A stretch of DNA of 64,000 bases. Origin: Planctomycetota bacterium. Lineage in GTDB: Bacteria > Planctomycetota > B15-G4. Positions 26,476 through 34,761 of the stretch are shown piece by piece. The notes under the pieces were generated by a model. That model made no database searches, was not told the origin of the DNA, and was given only the letters and a program-made list of their open reading frames with translations. A program made the position numbers and the translations under genes. Location: positions 1 through 64,000 of the forward strand of contig JAJDEO010000058.1 in NCBI GenBank assembly GCA_029259745.1, in the 5' to 3' direction. Position 1 is the stretch's first letter. Each line of letters begins with the position of its first letter.

Positions 26476-27902
26476 CAGCGGGTCTCCGCGCGGGCGTAGA
26501 TTCGGAAGCGCTCACCCTCGTCGCCCTGACCGAGGAGCACTCTTTCACTCGACTCGACGCGCACTTCGGAGAACGCCGAGGTCCCGAGCAGCACATCGGC
26601 ATACTCACGGACGGCCATGCTGTCGGTGGCCCAGCCGCTCACTCGCAGCTCGATCATTCGCGTGACCGGGATGTCGAGTTCGTCGATGGTCTTCTTCTTG
26701 TTGCCCTTCTTCTCCTTCGCGAGGGAGATGGCAAGAGCGCGGGCGACCTTGTCTTCCACGTCGTCGATGCGGATCGACTCGAAGGCCACATCCGTCGCCG
26801 AGTTGGCGATGAGCTGGAACAAGGTCGAGATGCGGTGACCGGGGCGCGCGGAGACGATGATCTCCTCGTTGGAGCGCGCGAGCTCGAAGTCCTTGACGAG
26901 ATCGTCGGTCTGCTTCTGCGTGTCGCGCAGCAGCTGCACCTGACGCTCGAGCGCCTGGCGCTGCTCTTGCAGGCCACCTTCCTGCTGCACACCGATGATG
27001 CCGGCCGTCACGATCAGCGCGGCGGCGATGCCACCCATGCCGATGCGCAGCTTGCGCACTTGGCGCTTCGCGCGCAGTTCGCGCTCTTCGGGCGGCGTGA
27101 AGTCGATCGTCGACTCACCTTCGGTCGCCAGGCCGATCGCAATGGGATCGACCATGTCGTCTTGCGGGGCCGTCACGGTGACGCTGAGGTCGCCTGACAA
27201 GATCTGCATGTCGGCGTCGGAGAGCCCGGTCGCTTCCATGTGGTCGAACTTGTCGGCACCAAGCAGAGACGCGGCCCGCTGCAGCGTGGTGCTGAGCTCG
27301 CCGAGCGTCATCGCGCCGGGGACGACGCGGCAGAAGAGGAGGTTCTCCTCGTGTCCCGCGAGGACGACGTCACCGACTTCCGAGCGCAGGAAGCGAGCCT
27401 GGAGCCCCTCACCGCTCCACGCGCGCCAGCCGGCGAGGGGCGCGGCTTCGACGGTCTGCACGACGAGTTCCATCTCGCGGCATGTCTGGATGACACGCTG
27501 CAGGCGCGCCTGCTCGATCGACGCCAAGATCGCCAGCGATTCGTTGCGGTTGTTGCCCGTTCCAGGCGCCGAGCCGACCGAGCTGCCGTAGACGGCCTTG
27601 GCCGGATCGAAGAGCGGGTCGCCCTTGAGTCGGTCAGCGCAGAAGGCACGCACCGACTTCTGCTGGGTCGACGGCACGACGAGCGACTCGACGAGCACCG
27701 CGTCTCCTTCGAGGCCGACGACGACGTGGCGGCCCGAGAACGGCGCGGCAGTCAGCAGCTGCCGCATGCTCTTCTTGAGGTTGTCGAGATTGTCGTCTGC
27801 TTCGACCGAAGCCGAGAGTGTCCTCCCGTCCACGATCTGCGCCGCGCGAAGCATTCCGTTCGCGACGACGATCCCGATATTTCCAGACTTGCGACGCTTC
27901 AC
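26475..27902 (-). CDS. PilM-PilN (GspL-like) fusion protein
   Basis: The start is the GTG at 27902, preceded directly by AGGAGAAGAA; a TTG 12 codons upstream has no such site. The protein is 475 residues. Residues 1-265 resemble the actin-like PilM/GspL cytoplasmic domain. Then comes a motif like the PilN start (IDFTPPEERE, near 267) and a membrane helix at ~287-305. A coiled coil (QEQRQALERQVQLLRDTQKQ) and a C-terminal ferredoxin-like PilN domain complete it. PilM and PilN are usually separate proteins joined by a short peptide contact. Here they are one chain, the GspL-type arrangement, in an operon that otherwise looks pilus-like. Confidence 0.75.
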   Translation of the reverse strand: MKRRKSGNIGIVVANGMLRAAQIVDGRTLSASVEADDNLDNLKKSMRQLLTAAPFSGRHVVVGLEGDAVLVESLVVPSTQQKSVRAFCADRLKGDPLFDPAKAVYGSSVGSAPGTGNNRNESLAILASIEQARLQRVIQTCREMELVVQTVEAAPLAGWRAWSGEGLQARFLRSEVGDVVLAGHEENLLFCRVVPGAMTLGELSTTLQRAASLLGADKFDHMEATGLSDADMQILSGDLSVTVTAPQDDMVDPIAIGLATEGESTIDFTPPEERELRAKRQVRKLRIGMGGIAAALIVTAGIIGVQQEGGLQEQRQALERQVQLLRDTQKQTDDLVKDFELARSNEEIIVSARPGHRISTLFQLIANSATDVAFESIRIDDVEDKVARALAISLAKEKKGNKKKTIDELDIPVTRMIELRVSGWATDSMAVREYADVLLGTSAFSEVRVESSERVLLGQGDEGERFRIYARAETR

Positions 27903-27942
27903 TCTTCTTCTCCTGTGTACACCGAGGCGTTCGAACAACCGC

Positions 27943-28455
27943 TCACGGCGTGGCTTCTTGCAGTTCGGGGTTGGCTGTGTTGATGGTCAGGTACCGCATC
28001 TGCGAACCGTGGCGGAGGTTGATCTCGCCGCCCGCATGGAGTTCGCCCTTGCTGTCGAACGTCGCGAGCGGACGCCCGCCGAGGCTCACGTAGTCGATCT
28101 CGACGCCAGGCGGCAGGCCGGGGCGGTCGAGACGGACGACGTAGTCACCGTGAGTGAGTGGGTCTTCGATGGGCACACCTACTTCGTCGACCACTGCCCA
28201 CCATCCGCCAAAGCTCTTTCCGAACCGAACGCTGTGGGTGACGCCGGTTTGGTAGGCAAGACCCTGTGCGAAATCGAGAGCGTCCTGCACGGCGAGCTGC
28301 ACCGTGTCGAACTTTCGGTCCTCGCTCATGGAGGCGCTGGGGATCGCGATCCCCGCGAGCAAACCGAGCACGACGACCACGATGAGGAGCTCGATGAGGG
28401 TGAAACCGCAGCGATTCTCAGACCGAGCCTTCGGTCGTTCGGCGCGTGGAGTCAT
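27943..28455 (-). CDS. GspH/FimT-like minor pseudopilin
   Basis: A type IV prepilin-like protein of 170 residues with the cleavage motif RCG|FTLIELLIVVVVLGLLAGIAIP. G17 precedes the cut and E22 is the +5 glutamate, so it should be processed by a prepilin peptidase (not in this window). The globular part has the beta-rich GspH/FimT pattern. Two ATGs are possible: the one at 28461 overlaps the upstream stop but touches GGAGGA directly. The one at 28455 has the proper ~7-base spacing and is chosen. GspH-type pseudopilins sit at or near the tip of the pseudopilus. Confidence 0.88.
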   Translation of the reverse strand: MTPRAERPKARSENRCGFTLIELLIVVVVLGLLAGIAIPSASMSEDRKFDTVQLAVQDALDFAQGLAYQTGVTHSVRFGKSFGGWWAVVDEVGVPIEDPLTHGDYVVRLDRPGLPPGVEIDYVSLGGRPLATFDSKGELHAGGEINLRHGSQMRYLTINTANPELQEATP

Positions 28456-28457
28456 GG

Positions 28458-29486
28458 TCATTCCTCCCCACCGAGATCGAACGATTCCATCGTGTCGAGC
28501 TCTTCGTCCGTGACCTCGTCGCGCGGGAACACGATGGTCATGATGCGCTCAGCGCCTGGAATGACGTCCGTCGGCCAGCTCTGCACACCGCGGCCGTGAC
28601 CGGGGCGCAGGATGTCAGCACCGATCGACTCGACCCCGCCCGCGACGAGCATGCCGCGCGCCGTGCCGCGTCCCTCGAGGAGCAACTCCTCACCGACGAC
28701 GAACCCGTCGATGTCGAAGCGCGACGACGAATCCGACGTCACGATGCCGTCCGGCATCACGACCGAGACACCGGGCACATCGACGTTCGATTCGAGGCGC
28801 GAGTCACCGGCGATGATGAGCCGCGGGCGATCGCCGACCGTGGCAGGCGTCGACGACGAGGCCAGGCCGAACGTGCTGGCGATCACGCCCGTGAACACGC
28901 AGTCATCGAGCGTCAGCGTCACGCTGTCCTGCACCATGTAGATGCCCGAGGCCGTGCCGCTCAACGTCGTGTCCGACGAGACAGTCGTCACGTCGCCGGC
29001 GTCGAAGAGCTGCTGGCAGGTCGACGACTGGAGGCGCGTACGGACGTCGCCCATCGAGCCGTTGCCCGGGATGATCTCGGCGAAGGCATGGAGCATCGCC
29101 TCGGTCGCCGAGTTCTCGTCTTCCTTCGCGACCACCCAGACCTCGCGCAGGCCGTGTGAGATCGCGTGGATCTCGGAGATCACGATGCCGCCGACGGGCG
29201 TCGTGACGATGTCCTCATTGCCGGTGCTGCAGCCGCCGGGCACTTCGGAGTTGCGCATCATCGTGCGCGTGCGGGCAAAGCCCGACTTCGTGGATTCTTC
29301 GGCCTGGCTCGCGCCGGCCGCGATGTCGAGCGTCGCCTTGGCCTGCACGGCGTGGCGAGCCCAAGTCACCGTGAGTGCGGCGAGCAAGCTCGAGAGAAGG
29401 AGAGCTGAGATCAGGACCCAGCCTTGCGGATTCGAGCGCTTGGGGCGCGGAAGGACGCGGCGGGGGTTCTCTGTTGCGGTCTTCAT
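28458..29486 (-). CDS. GspK/PilX-like pseudopilin-operon protein
   Basis: A 342-residue protein. The N-terminus carries a prepilin-like hydrophobic helix after a glycine (NPQG|WVLISALLLSSLLAALTVTWA). The +5 glutamate is missing, as in GspK and many PilX proteins. The body includes a beta-solenoid-like stretch (~165-265) with repeated short strands and Asp/Ser turns, unlike the classic GspK alpha-domain. The assignment is by N-terminus and by position in the pseudopilin group. It may cap the pseudopilus. Its stop overlaps the region of the next gene's start. Confidence 0.65.
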   Translation of the reverse strand: MKTATENPRRVLPRPKRSNPQGWVLISALLLSSLLAALTVTWARHAVQAKATLDIAAGASQAEESTKSGFARTRTMMRNSEVPGGCSTGNEDIVTTPVGGIVISEIHAISHGLREVWVVAKEDENSATEAMLHAFAEIIPGNGSMGDVRTRLQSSTCQQLFDAGDVTTVSSDTTLSGTASGIYMVQDSVTLTLDDCVFTGVIASTFGLASSSTPATVGDRPRLIIAGDSRLESNVDVPGVSVVMPDGIVTSDSSSRFDIDGFVVGEELLLEGRGTARGMLVAGGVESIGADILRPGHGRGVQSWPTDVIPGAERIMTIVFPRDEVTDEELDTMESFDLGGEE

Positions 29487-29562
29487 GGTGCGTCTCGTGG
29501 CTGTCAGTGGGAGTTGTGTCGTGGTGGGATCGAGCGCTGCGCGTCGTGCGCGCCGGCCGCGA

Positions 29563-30102
29563 TCAGTCGTCTTCGTTCTCGGGCGGCGTCATCCACCAGG
29601 TGAACGAGCCCTTCTCGAGGTCACCCTCGTGGATGACGATCTTGAGCTCGGTGAGCATCTCGCCGGCGAAGGACGCGGGGTCCTCCACTTCCTGCGAGGG
29701 GTCGTCGAGCTCGACGTGGCGTACCTCGACCGACTGCTTCCAGAACTGGTGGCTGGAGATCGCCTCGTACTGCGCCGAACGCGGCGGCGAGTAGATGCGG
29801 TCGTCCAGGTCGTAGACCGTGGAGACGTTCGCGCCGAAGAGATCGTTCTGACCTGCGACTTCCTCGAACGGAAGCAGCAGGGCGGCCTCGTGGATCTCCT
29901 GGGCCAGCATCAGGGCCTCGTGCGGACCGTCAGAGAAGTAGTGGAAGACCTTCGCTGTCTCGGTCACTGAGGACATCGCGCCGACGATCGCGGTAGCGAT
30001 GATCACCGTCGCGAGGCTGACCTCGACGAAGGTGGCTCCGATGACGGAGCGCTTGCGTCGCACGGGACGACGCGGATTGTTGCAGGGATTGGTGTGATTC
30101 AT
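29563..30102 (-). CDS. PilV/GspI-like minor pseudopilin
   Basis: First gene of the secretion operon. The 179-residue protein has a prepilin N-terminus: a basic leader, then IG|ATFVEVSLATVIIATAIVGAM, with G22 before the cut and E27 at +5. The Thr-Phe-Val-Glu variant resembles PilV/GspI rather than the FTLIE type. The remaining ~130 residues are acidic and not recognisable. The 76-bp gap to the next gene contains no terminator. The ATG at 30102 follows 430 bp of noncoding DNA holding a palindromic operator candidate. Confidence 0.8.
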   Translation of the reverse strand: MNHTNPCNNPRRPVRRKRSVIGATFVEVSLATVIIATAIVGAMSSVTETAKVFHYFSDGPHEALMLAQEIHEAALLLPFEEVAGQNDLFGANVSTVYDLDDRIYSPPRSAQYEAISSHQFWKQSVEVRHVELDDPSQEVEDPASFAGEMLTELKIVIHEGDLEKGSFTWWMTPPENEDD

Positions 30103-30532
30103 GGGTGTGTGGCTCCGCCGGGACGCGCCGGATTGCTGCGCGTCGCGGTGACGCCGATGAGTCGCTCCCGCATCTCGCCGACGGCCGAACGCGGGCGTTC
30201 GGGCAGCTGCGACTGGTGCGGGAGATTCTTCATCGGGCGCCTTCCAGGGGGCTCATTCGGGTTGCGGTGCATGTTTCGTCGCCGCCGAGGGCCGACTTGA
30301 GCGCGGCGCCCCGCTTCCCGCCGCCCTGCCTTTGCGTTCCCGCCGGTGGAGCGGCCGAGCCGTGAGTGGATCCCTCCGGGGCCTCTTCAGAACGCTGCGC
30401 TCGGGTGCCCGAGGGCGCCTGGGCCGCATGCAGGGCTCGCTCGGGGCGTTCTGTGTGCAAGAATCTCGTCGCTCGGACCGTCCACCACTTGTCCGCCGTC
30501 AGGACTCCGAATCCAGCACTTGCAGAGCAACG
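30103..30532. other. 430-bp divergent control region of the secretion operon and the HEAT gene
   Basis: No supported gene. It contains two palindromes: 30185-30202 (separate entry) and CTCGGGTGCCCGAG at 30400-30413. Near 30333-30343 the minus strand reads GCGGGAACGCA, an 11-base core also found beside the 24-bp hairpin element (copy A) and, with one change, in the 44-bp repeat at 17352. The start codons of both flanking genes lack strong ribosome-binding sites. Confidence 0.5.
30185..30202. promoter_or_regulatory. 18-bp palindromic operator candidate upstream of the secretion operon
   Basis: CCGAACGC-GG-GCGTTCGG is a perfect 8-bp inverted repeat with a 2-base spacer, 83 bp upstream of the first secretion gene's start codon. 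Size and spacing fit a dimeric helix-turn-helix regulator. The hairpin it could form would have too small a loop to be a good terminator, and no gene ends nearby. Confidence 0.38.
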
Positions 30533-32506
30533 ATGAACGCCCCGTCAAACGCCCCATTCCTCGGCTCTTTCCGCTTTCGCGCGGCTTTCAGCGTCACGCT
30601 GTCCGCTGCGCTGATGCTCGGATCGGCAGCCGATCAGGCCGGCGCTCAGGTGACCGGCGCATCAGGTTCCAGTGTCTTCACACCGCCCCCCGTGGGTGGT
30701 GGTAGCAATGGTGGGCTCACGGTCGACATCAATCCGACTGGCGGCGGCTCGGGACAGCCCCCCGGGGATAGCGGCGGAGGCGGCAGCTCGGGCGACGTAC
30801 CCGGCGTGTCGATCGGGCCCGTGCCGTCCTCGTCCGTGCCACCGAGCGTGCGCGGGACATCAGGTCGCAGCTCCCCGAAACAAACGGGCGGTCTGCGTGG
30901 CGCAAGCCGCAACAAGCTCGGCGGCTCGGATGGCGGCCGGCAGATCTTCGCCGAAGACGAATGGAACATCTGGTGGAGCTCGAACAAGTTCGCCTACATC
31001 GAACTGGCGCGCGTCTTCGATGCACCCACCGACGACCAGGGCGCACGCCAAGAAACAGCCTCCGAACGCGAAATGCGCCTGGCCGGCATTCGACGTCTCG
31101 TCCAAGAAGACGTCATCCCCGTCATGCGGGCCCTCACGAAGTCACCCGACTCCCAGGTGCGTTCGGCAGCCATCGTCGCGCTCGGCAAGCTCCGTGACCG
31201 CGGCGGTGTCGACCTCGCGCGCACGATGTTGACGGATGCGAGTTTCGACGTGCGACGCAGCGCCATGCTGTCGCTCGGCGTGATGGACCAAGGTCGCGCC
31301 AGCTACCTCCTCATGAACGTGGCCGACGACAGTGACGTCGGACGCGGGCTCGTCGACAGGGAGTCGATCTCGATCGACGACCGCGGCACGGCGCTGCTCA
31401 CGGCGGCGCTGCGCGGCGAGCGCTTCGCCGAGCCCGTCATGATCGACATGCTCACCGATCGCGAAGGTCGCGCGCCGCAGATGCTCGCGATGACGGCCGA
31501 CGCCGCCGGTCTCATGCAGTCGACCGATGCCCTGCGCCCGCTGATGGACATGGCCTTCGACACGTCGCTGCCCGAGTACGTGCGTTCGTCGGCGACCACG
31601 GCCCTGGGCCGCATCGCCGACCCGACAGTCACGCCGGCGCTCATGCAGCTGCTCGAGGGCAACGATCTCGAACCCAAGCGCGCCGCCGCCCTCGCCCTCG
31701 GCGAAGTCACCTTCCCCGGCTCGCGCTCCATGCTCGAGCGCCTCGGTGCGCTGATGCACGCCGAATCCGACGCGCCGACGCGCCACTTCCTGGCCCTCAC
31801 GCTCGGACGGATCGGTGGCGCCCACGCGCGCGCCACGCTCACCAACGCTCTCACGCGCGGCGCTGACAGCGACATGCGCCCCTGGCTCGCCCTGGGCCTC
31901 GGCATCTGCGAGCGCTACGACCCCGACGGAACCGTCGCGGACACGCTGCTCGAGGCGATCGAGAAGGAAGACAACATCGACACGAAGGGCGCCTTTGCGA
32001 TCGCGCTCGGACTGACACGCGCCCAACACGTCGTGGCACCGTTGAGCGACATGCTGCAGAAGTCAGGCAACGACGATCTCGCGAGTCATGCGGCGCTCGC
32101 TCTGGGCCTCACGGGTCAGCGCGCCGCGATCGAGCCGCTCCGCGCGGCCCTCAACGGCAAGACGAGCCCGACCGTCCTGCGCCAAGCAGCTCTCGCGCTG
32201 GGTATCCTCGGTGACGGCCAGGCGATCCCCGACCTCGTGAACCTCATCGGCTCGACGAACAACCCGTTCGTCGCGAGCTTTGCCTCGATCGGTGTCGCGA
32301 TGATGGGTGACGTCAATGCCGTCGGTCCGCTGCTCGACATCATCCGGCGTAAGGGCAGCAACACCGTCACGACCACGTGGGCCGTCGCCGCCATCGGTCA
32401 GCTCTTCGACCAGGACCGCCGCCCGGCCCTCTCGCGCCTCGCGACGGGCGACAACTACCACACGCGCGCGACAGCCGTGCGTGACCTGCTATCCCTGGGC
32501 TTCTAG
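30533..32506 (+). CDS. Secreted HEAT-repeat protein
   Basis: A 657-residue protein starting at the ATG at 30533. The frame is open 200 bases upstream, but the signal peptide (RFRAAFSVTLSAALMLGSAADQAGAQ) starts just after this codon. Residues ~45-125 are a Gly/Pro/Ser-rich disordered linker. From ~170 to the end there are about a dozen HEAT/PBS-lyase-type helical pairs, for example VRSAAIVALGKLRDRGGVD and VRSSATTALGRIADPTVTP. These form a superhelical scaffold for protein contacts in the periplasm or at the surface. No enzyme site is seen. It is divergent from the secretion operon and could share its control region. Confidence 0.88.
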   Translation: MNAPSNAPFLGSFRFRAAFSVTLSAALMLGSAADQAGAQVTGASGSSVFTPPPVGGGSNGGLTVDINPTGGGSGQPPGDSGGGGSSGDVPGVSIGPVPSSSVPPSVRGTSGRSSPKQTGGLRGASRNKLGGSDGGRQIFAEDEWNIWWSSNKFAYIELARVFDAPTDDQGARQETASEREMRLAGIRRLVQEDVIPVMRALTKSPDSQVRSAAIVALGKLRDRGGVDLARTMLTDASFDVRRSAMLSLGVMDQGRASYLLMNVADDSDVGRGLVDRESISIDDRGTALLTAALRGERFAEPVMIDMLTDREGRAPQMLAMTADAAGLMQSTDALRPLMDMAFDTSLPEYVRSSATTALGRIADPTVTPALMQLLEGNDLEPKRAAALALGEVTFPGSRSMLERLGALMHAESDAPTRHFLALTLGRIGGAHARATLTNALTRGADSDMRPWLALGLGICERYDPDGTVADTLLEAIEKEDNIDTKGAFAIALGLTRAQHVVAPLSDMLQKSGNDDLASHAALALGLTGQRAAIEPLRAALNGKTSPTVLRQAALALGILGDGQAIPDLVNLIGSTNNPFVASFASIGVAMMGDVNAVGPLLDIIRRKGSNTVTTTWAVAAIGQLFDQDRRPALSRLATGDNYHTRATAVRDLLSLGF

Positions 32507-32557
32507 ACTCAGCGAGCACGAGCAACGGCAGGAACGGTGCACAGGACGGCGGCGCGT

Positions 32558-32582
32558 CGACGACAGACGCTGCGGGTCGTCG
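32558..32582 (+). terminator. Hairpin downstream of the HEAT gene
   Basis: CGACGAC pairs with GTCGTCG (7 bp, 11-base loop), about 50 bp after the stop. An outer pair GGTGCA/TGCACC at 32536-32541 and 32586-32591 could extend it. There is no U-tract, so intrinsic termination is uncertain. Confidence 0.35.
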
Positions 32583-32758
32583 TCTTGCACCTCGCAACAC
32601 AGCCTCGTCGGCCCTCGTGCGTCGTGCAGGTCGTGAAGACCCCGTGAGGGCCAACGGACGGGCTACGTGCGTCGTTGAGACGCACGTCCGCTCCGCGGCA
32701 CACTCGCGCGTTCTTCGCCTGCGCGATTTCGACCGCCCACTGGCCCGGAGTTCTTCCG

Positions 32759-34609
32759 ATGCAGGGTTTCTCGTGCGTTCTCGCGCGCTGCGCGACGCTT
32801 CTCGTCTCCGTTGTCCTCGTCTCACCGGCCCCACTGGCGCAGGACACCAAGCGCCACGCCGACCAGATCATCGACGTACTCCGCGATCGCTACGACGTGG
32901 AGACGGAGCTCTTCGGCACGCCCGCCGACACGGCCCGCGTGCTCTCGGCGCTGTCGCGCTCGCCACGCCGCTACACGGAACTCGACGGCCCCTTCATCCG
33001 GCGCCCGGCCCAGCGCATCGCGGCCGACGCATCCCTCAGCCCGGCACAGCGCGCCCTGGCCCTGGCCGGCATGGTCACACCGACACTCGTCGAGGCGCGT
33101 GACAGTGCGCTCGCCGCCCTCTCGTTGACGCCCGCAGACCAGCTCGGATTCGACGAGTGGCTCACGTTCCGCACCTACGAGTCCATCGGCTATAGGCTTG
33201 CCGAGGACGTCTGGTCGGACGCCGATCCGACGACGCTCGCGGGCCGCGTCCTCGTCAGCGAGACACCCGCGGCCTTCGCGCCCCCGCCATTGCCTCCCGC
33301 CACGTCGCTCGACGCCTGGACAGCGTGGGCTCGCGCGGCACGTCTGCGCGGTGTCTCACCCGACCCGAGCCGCCTGCCCGAGCTGCCGCTGATCGACCCC
33401 AGCGCGTCGATCGGTGCCCTCGTCGACGCCCTCGAGACCGTCATCGCCTGCCACGGTCTCGAGCGTCCCGGTGAATCGAACGCGCCACCCGAGCCCTTGC
33501 CGGCACTCGTCGAGGCTGGTCGCAGCATCGACTCGGCACGCCGTGCTGCGTGGACCTTCCTCGAGACGCACCAGGTCGACGGAACCTTCGGCCTCGAGCT
33601 GGGCCCGCCCCAGGCCCACGAGCCCGAGCTCGGCATCACGTCGATGAATCTCATCGCGGCACTGTCGCTCGTCGACGCCCTCGGCCTCGAGCGTCCGGCG
33701 TGGATCGATCAGGGCCTCGACTTCGTGGCGTCGCACGCCAAGCCCGACGGTTCGATCTACCGTTTCGGGCTCACGGTCTACACCACATCCGTGGCGATCG
33801 AGGCGCTGCTGGAAGGGGGACGGCCCGAGGACCAGGCGCTCGTCGAGGCCGGGCGCCAGTACCTCATCACGGCCCAGTCCGACGAGGGCGAGGGCTACTC
33901 GTCCATCGACGACCCCCACTACGGTGGCATCGGCTACGGCGGTGACGAACGTCCCGACATGTCGAACACGAACATGGCGCTCGACGCCTTGGCTCGAACG
34001 GGGACACCGGCCGACCACGAGGTCTTCGTCAAGGCGCGTATCTTCGTCGAGCGGAACCAGAACTACGGCGAGGCCGACCCGCAGTCGTGGCCGCGCGCCA
34101 AGGGCGGTCGTCTCATTGCGGGCAACGACGGCGGCGGCACGTACATGCCCGGCAACAGCCCGGCCGGCGAGGATGCCGTCGGCGAGGGTGCCTACGTCGC
34201 GCGCTCCTACGGGTCGATGACCTACGCGCTGACGAAGTCGTTCCTCCTCTGTGGCCTGCAGCCCGACAGCGGCCGTGTCAGCGCCGCCATCACGTGGCTT
34301 GCGGATCACTTCACGCTCGAGACGAATCCTGGCTTCGAGACGCGCGAAGCCGGCGCCGACGGCCTCTACTACTACTACCTCGCGATGGCTCGCACGCTGG
34401 AGCTGATCGACGACGAGCGTTTCGTGACCTCGGATGGCGACATGGTGCCGTGGCGCAAGCAGCTCGTTCGCCATCTCGTCGACCACCAGCGCATCGACGG
34501 AAGCTGGATCAATGAGCTCTCCCCGCGCTGGTGGGAAGGCGCCCCGACGCTCGCGACGGCCTACGCGATTCTCGCCCTCGACGCTGCAAACGACTCCGAA
34601 GGCACCTGA
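32759..34609 (+). CDS. Secreted terpenoid-cyclase/prenyltransferase-fold protein
   Basis: A 616-residue protein starting at the ATG at 32759, with GGAG about 10 bases upstream and a signal peptide (CVLARCATLLVSVVLVSPAPLAQ). From ~250 to the end there are repeated helix-turn units with the QxDGxxG-like phrases of squalene-cyclase alpha/alpha toroids. Examples are ETHQVDGTFGLELG, KPDGSIYRFGL, SYGSMTYALTKSFLLCG and DHQRIDGSWINELS. The fold is shared by terpene cyclases, prenyltransferases and complement-like proteins. The cyclase acid motif DxDD is not visible and export argues against lipid cyclisation in the cytoplasm. Planctomycete genomes carry many such secreted members of unknown role. Confidence 0.82.
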   Translation: MQGFSCVLARCATLLVSVVLVSPAPLAQDTKRHADQIIDVLRDRYDVETELFGTPADTARVLSALSRSPRRYTELDGPFIRRPAQRIAADASLSPAQRALALAGMVTPTLVEARDSALAALSLTPADQLGFDEWLTFRTYESIGYRLAEDVWSDADPTTLAGRVLVSETPAAFAPPPLPPATSLDAWTAWARAARLRGVSPDPSRLPELPLIDPSASIGALVDALETVIACHGLERPGESNAPPEPLPALVEAGRSIDSARRAAWTFLETHQVDGTFGLELGPPQAHEPELGITSMNLIAALSLVDALGLERPAWIDQGLDFVASHAKPDGSIYRFGLTVYTTSVAIEALLEGGRPEDQALVEAGRQYLITAQSDEGEGYSSIDDPHYGGIGYGGDERPDMSNTNMALDALARTGTPADHEVFVKARIFVERNQNYGEADPQSWPRAKGGRLIAGNDGGGTYMPGNSPAGEDAVGEGAYVARSYGSMTYALTKSFLLCGLQPDSGRVSAAITWLADHFTLETNPGFETREAGADGLYYYYLAMARTLELIDDERFVTSDGDMVPWRKQLVRHLVDHQRIDGSWINELSPRWWEGAPTLATAYAILALDAANDSEGT

Positions 34610-34620
34610 TCTGTCTCGAA

Positions 34621-34643
34621 CCGGCGCTTTGCCGAAGTGCCGG
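34621..34643 (+). terminator. Terminator-like hairpin after the terpenoid-cyclase-fold gene
   Basis: CCGGCGCTT pairs with AAGTGCCGG (9 bp including one G-U) around the loop TGCCG, 12 bp after the stop codon. The stem is strong but no U-run follows. Confidence 0.5.
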
Positions 34644-34761
34644 AGCTGGGTTAGCCTGATGGACTGACGTCCAGGGAACGGGTCCATCGATTCGATAGAT
34701 CCCGTGGTCACTTCTCCCGGCCGATCCCTCACGCCCCACCCCGTCGCGGCACCCCGACACC

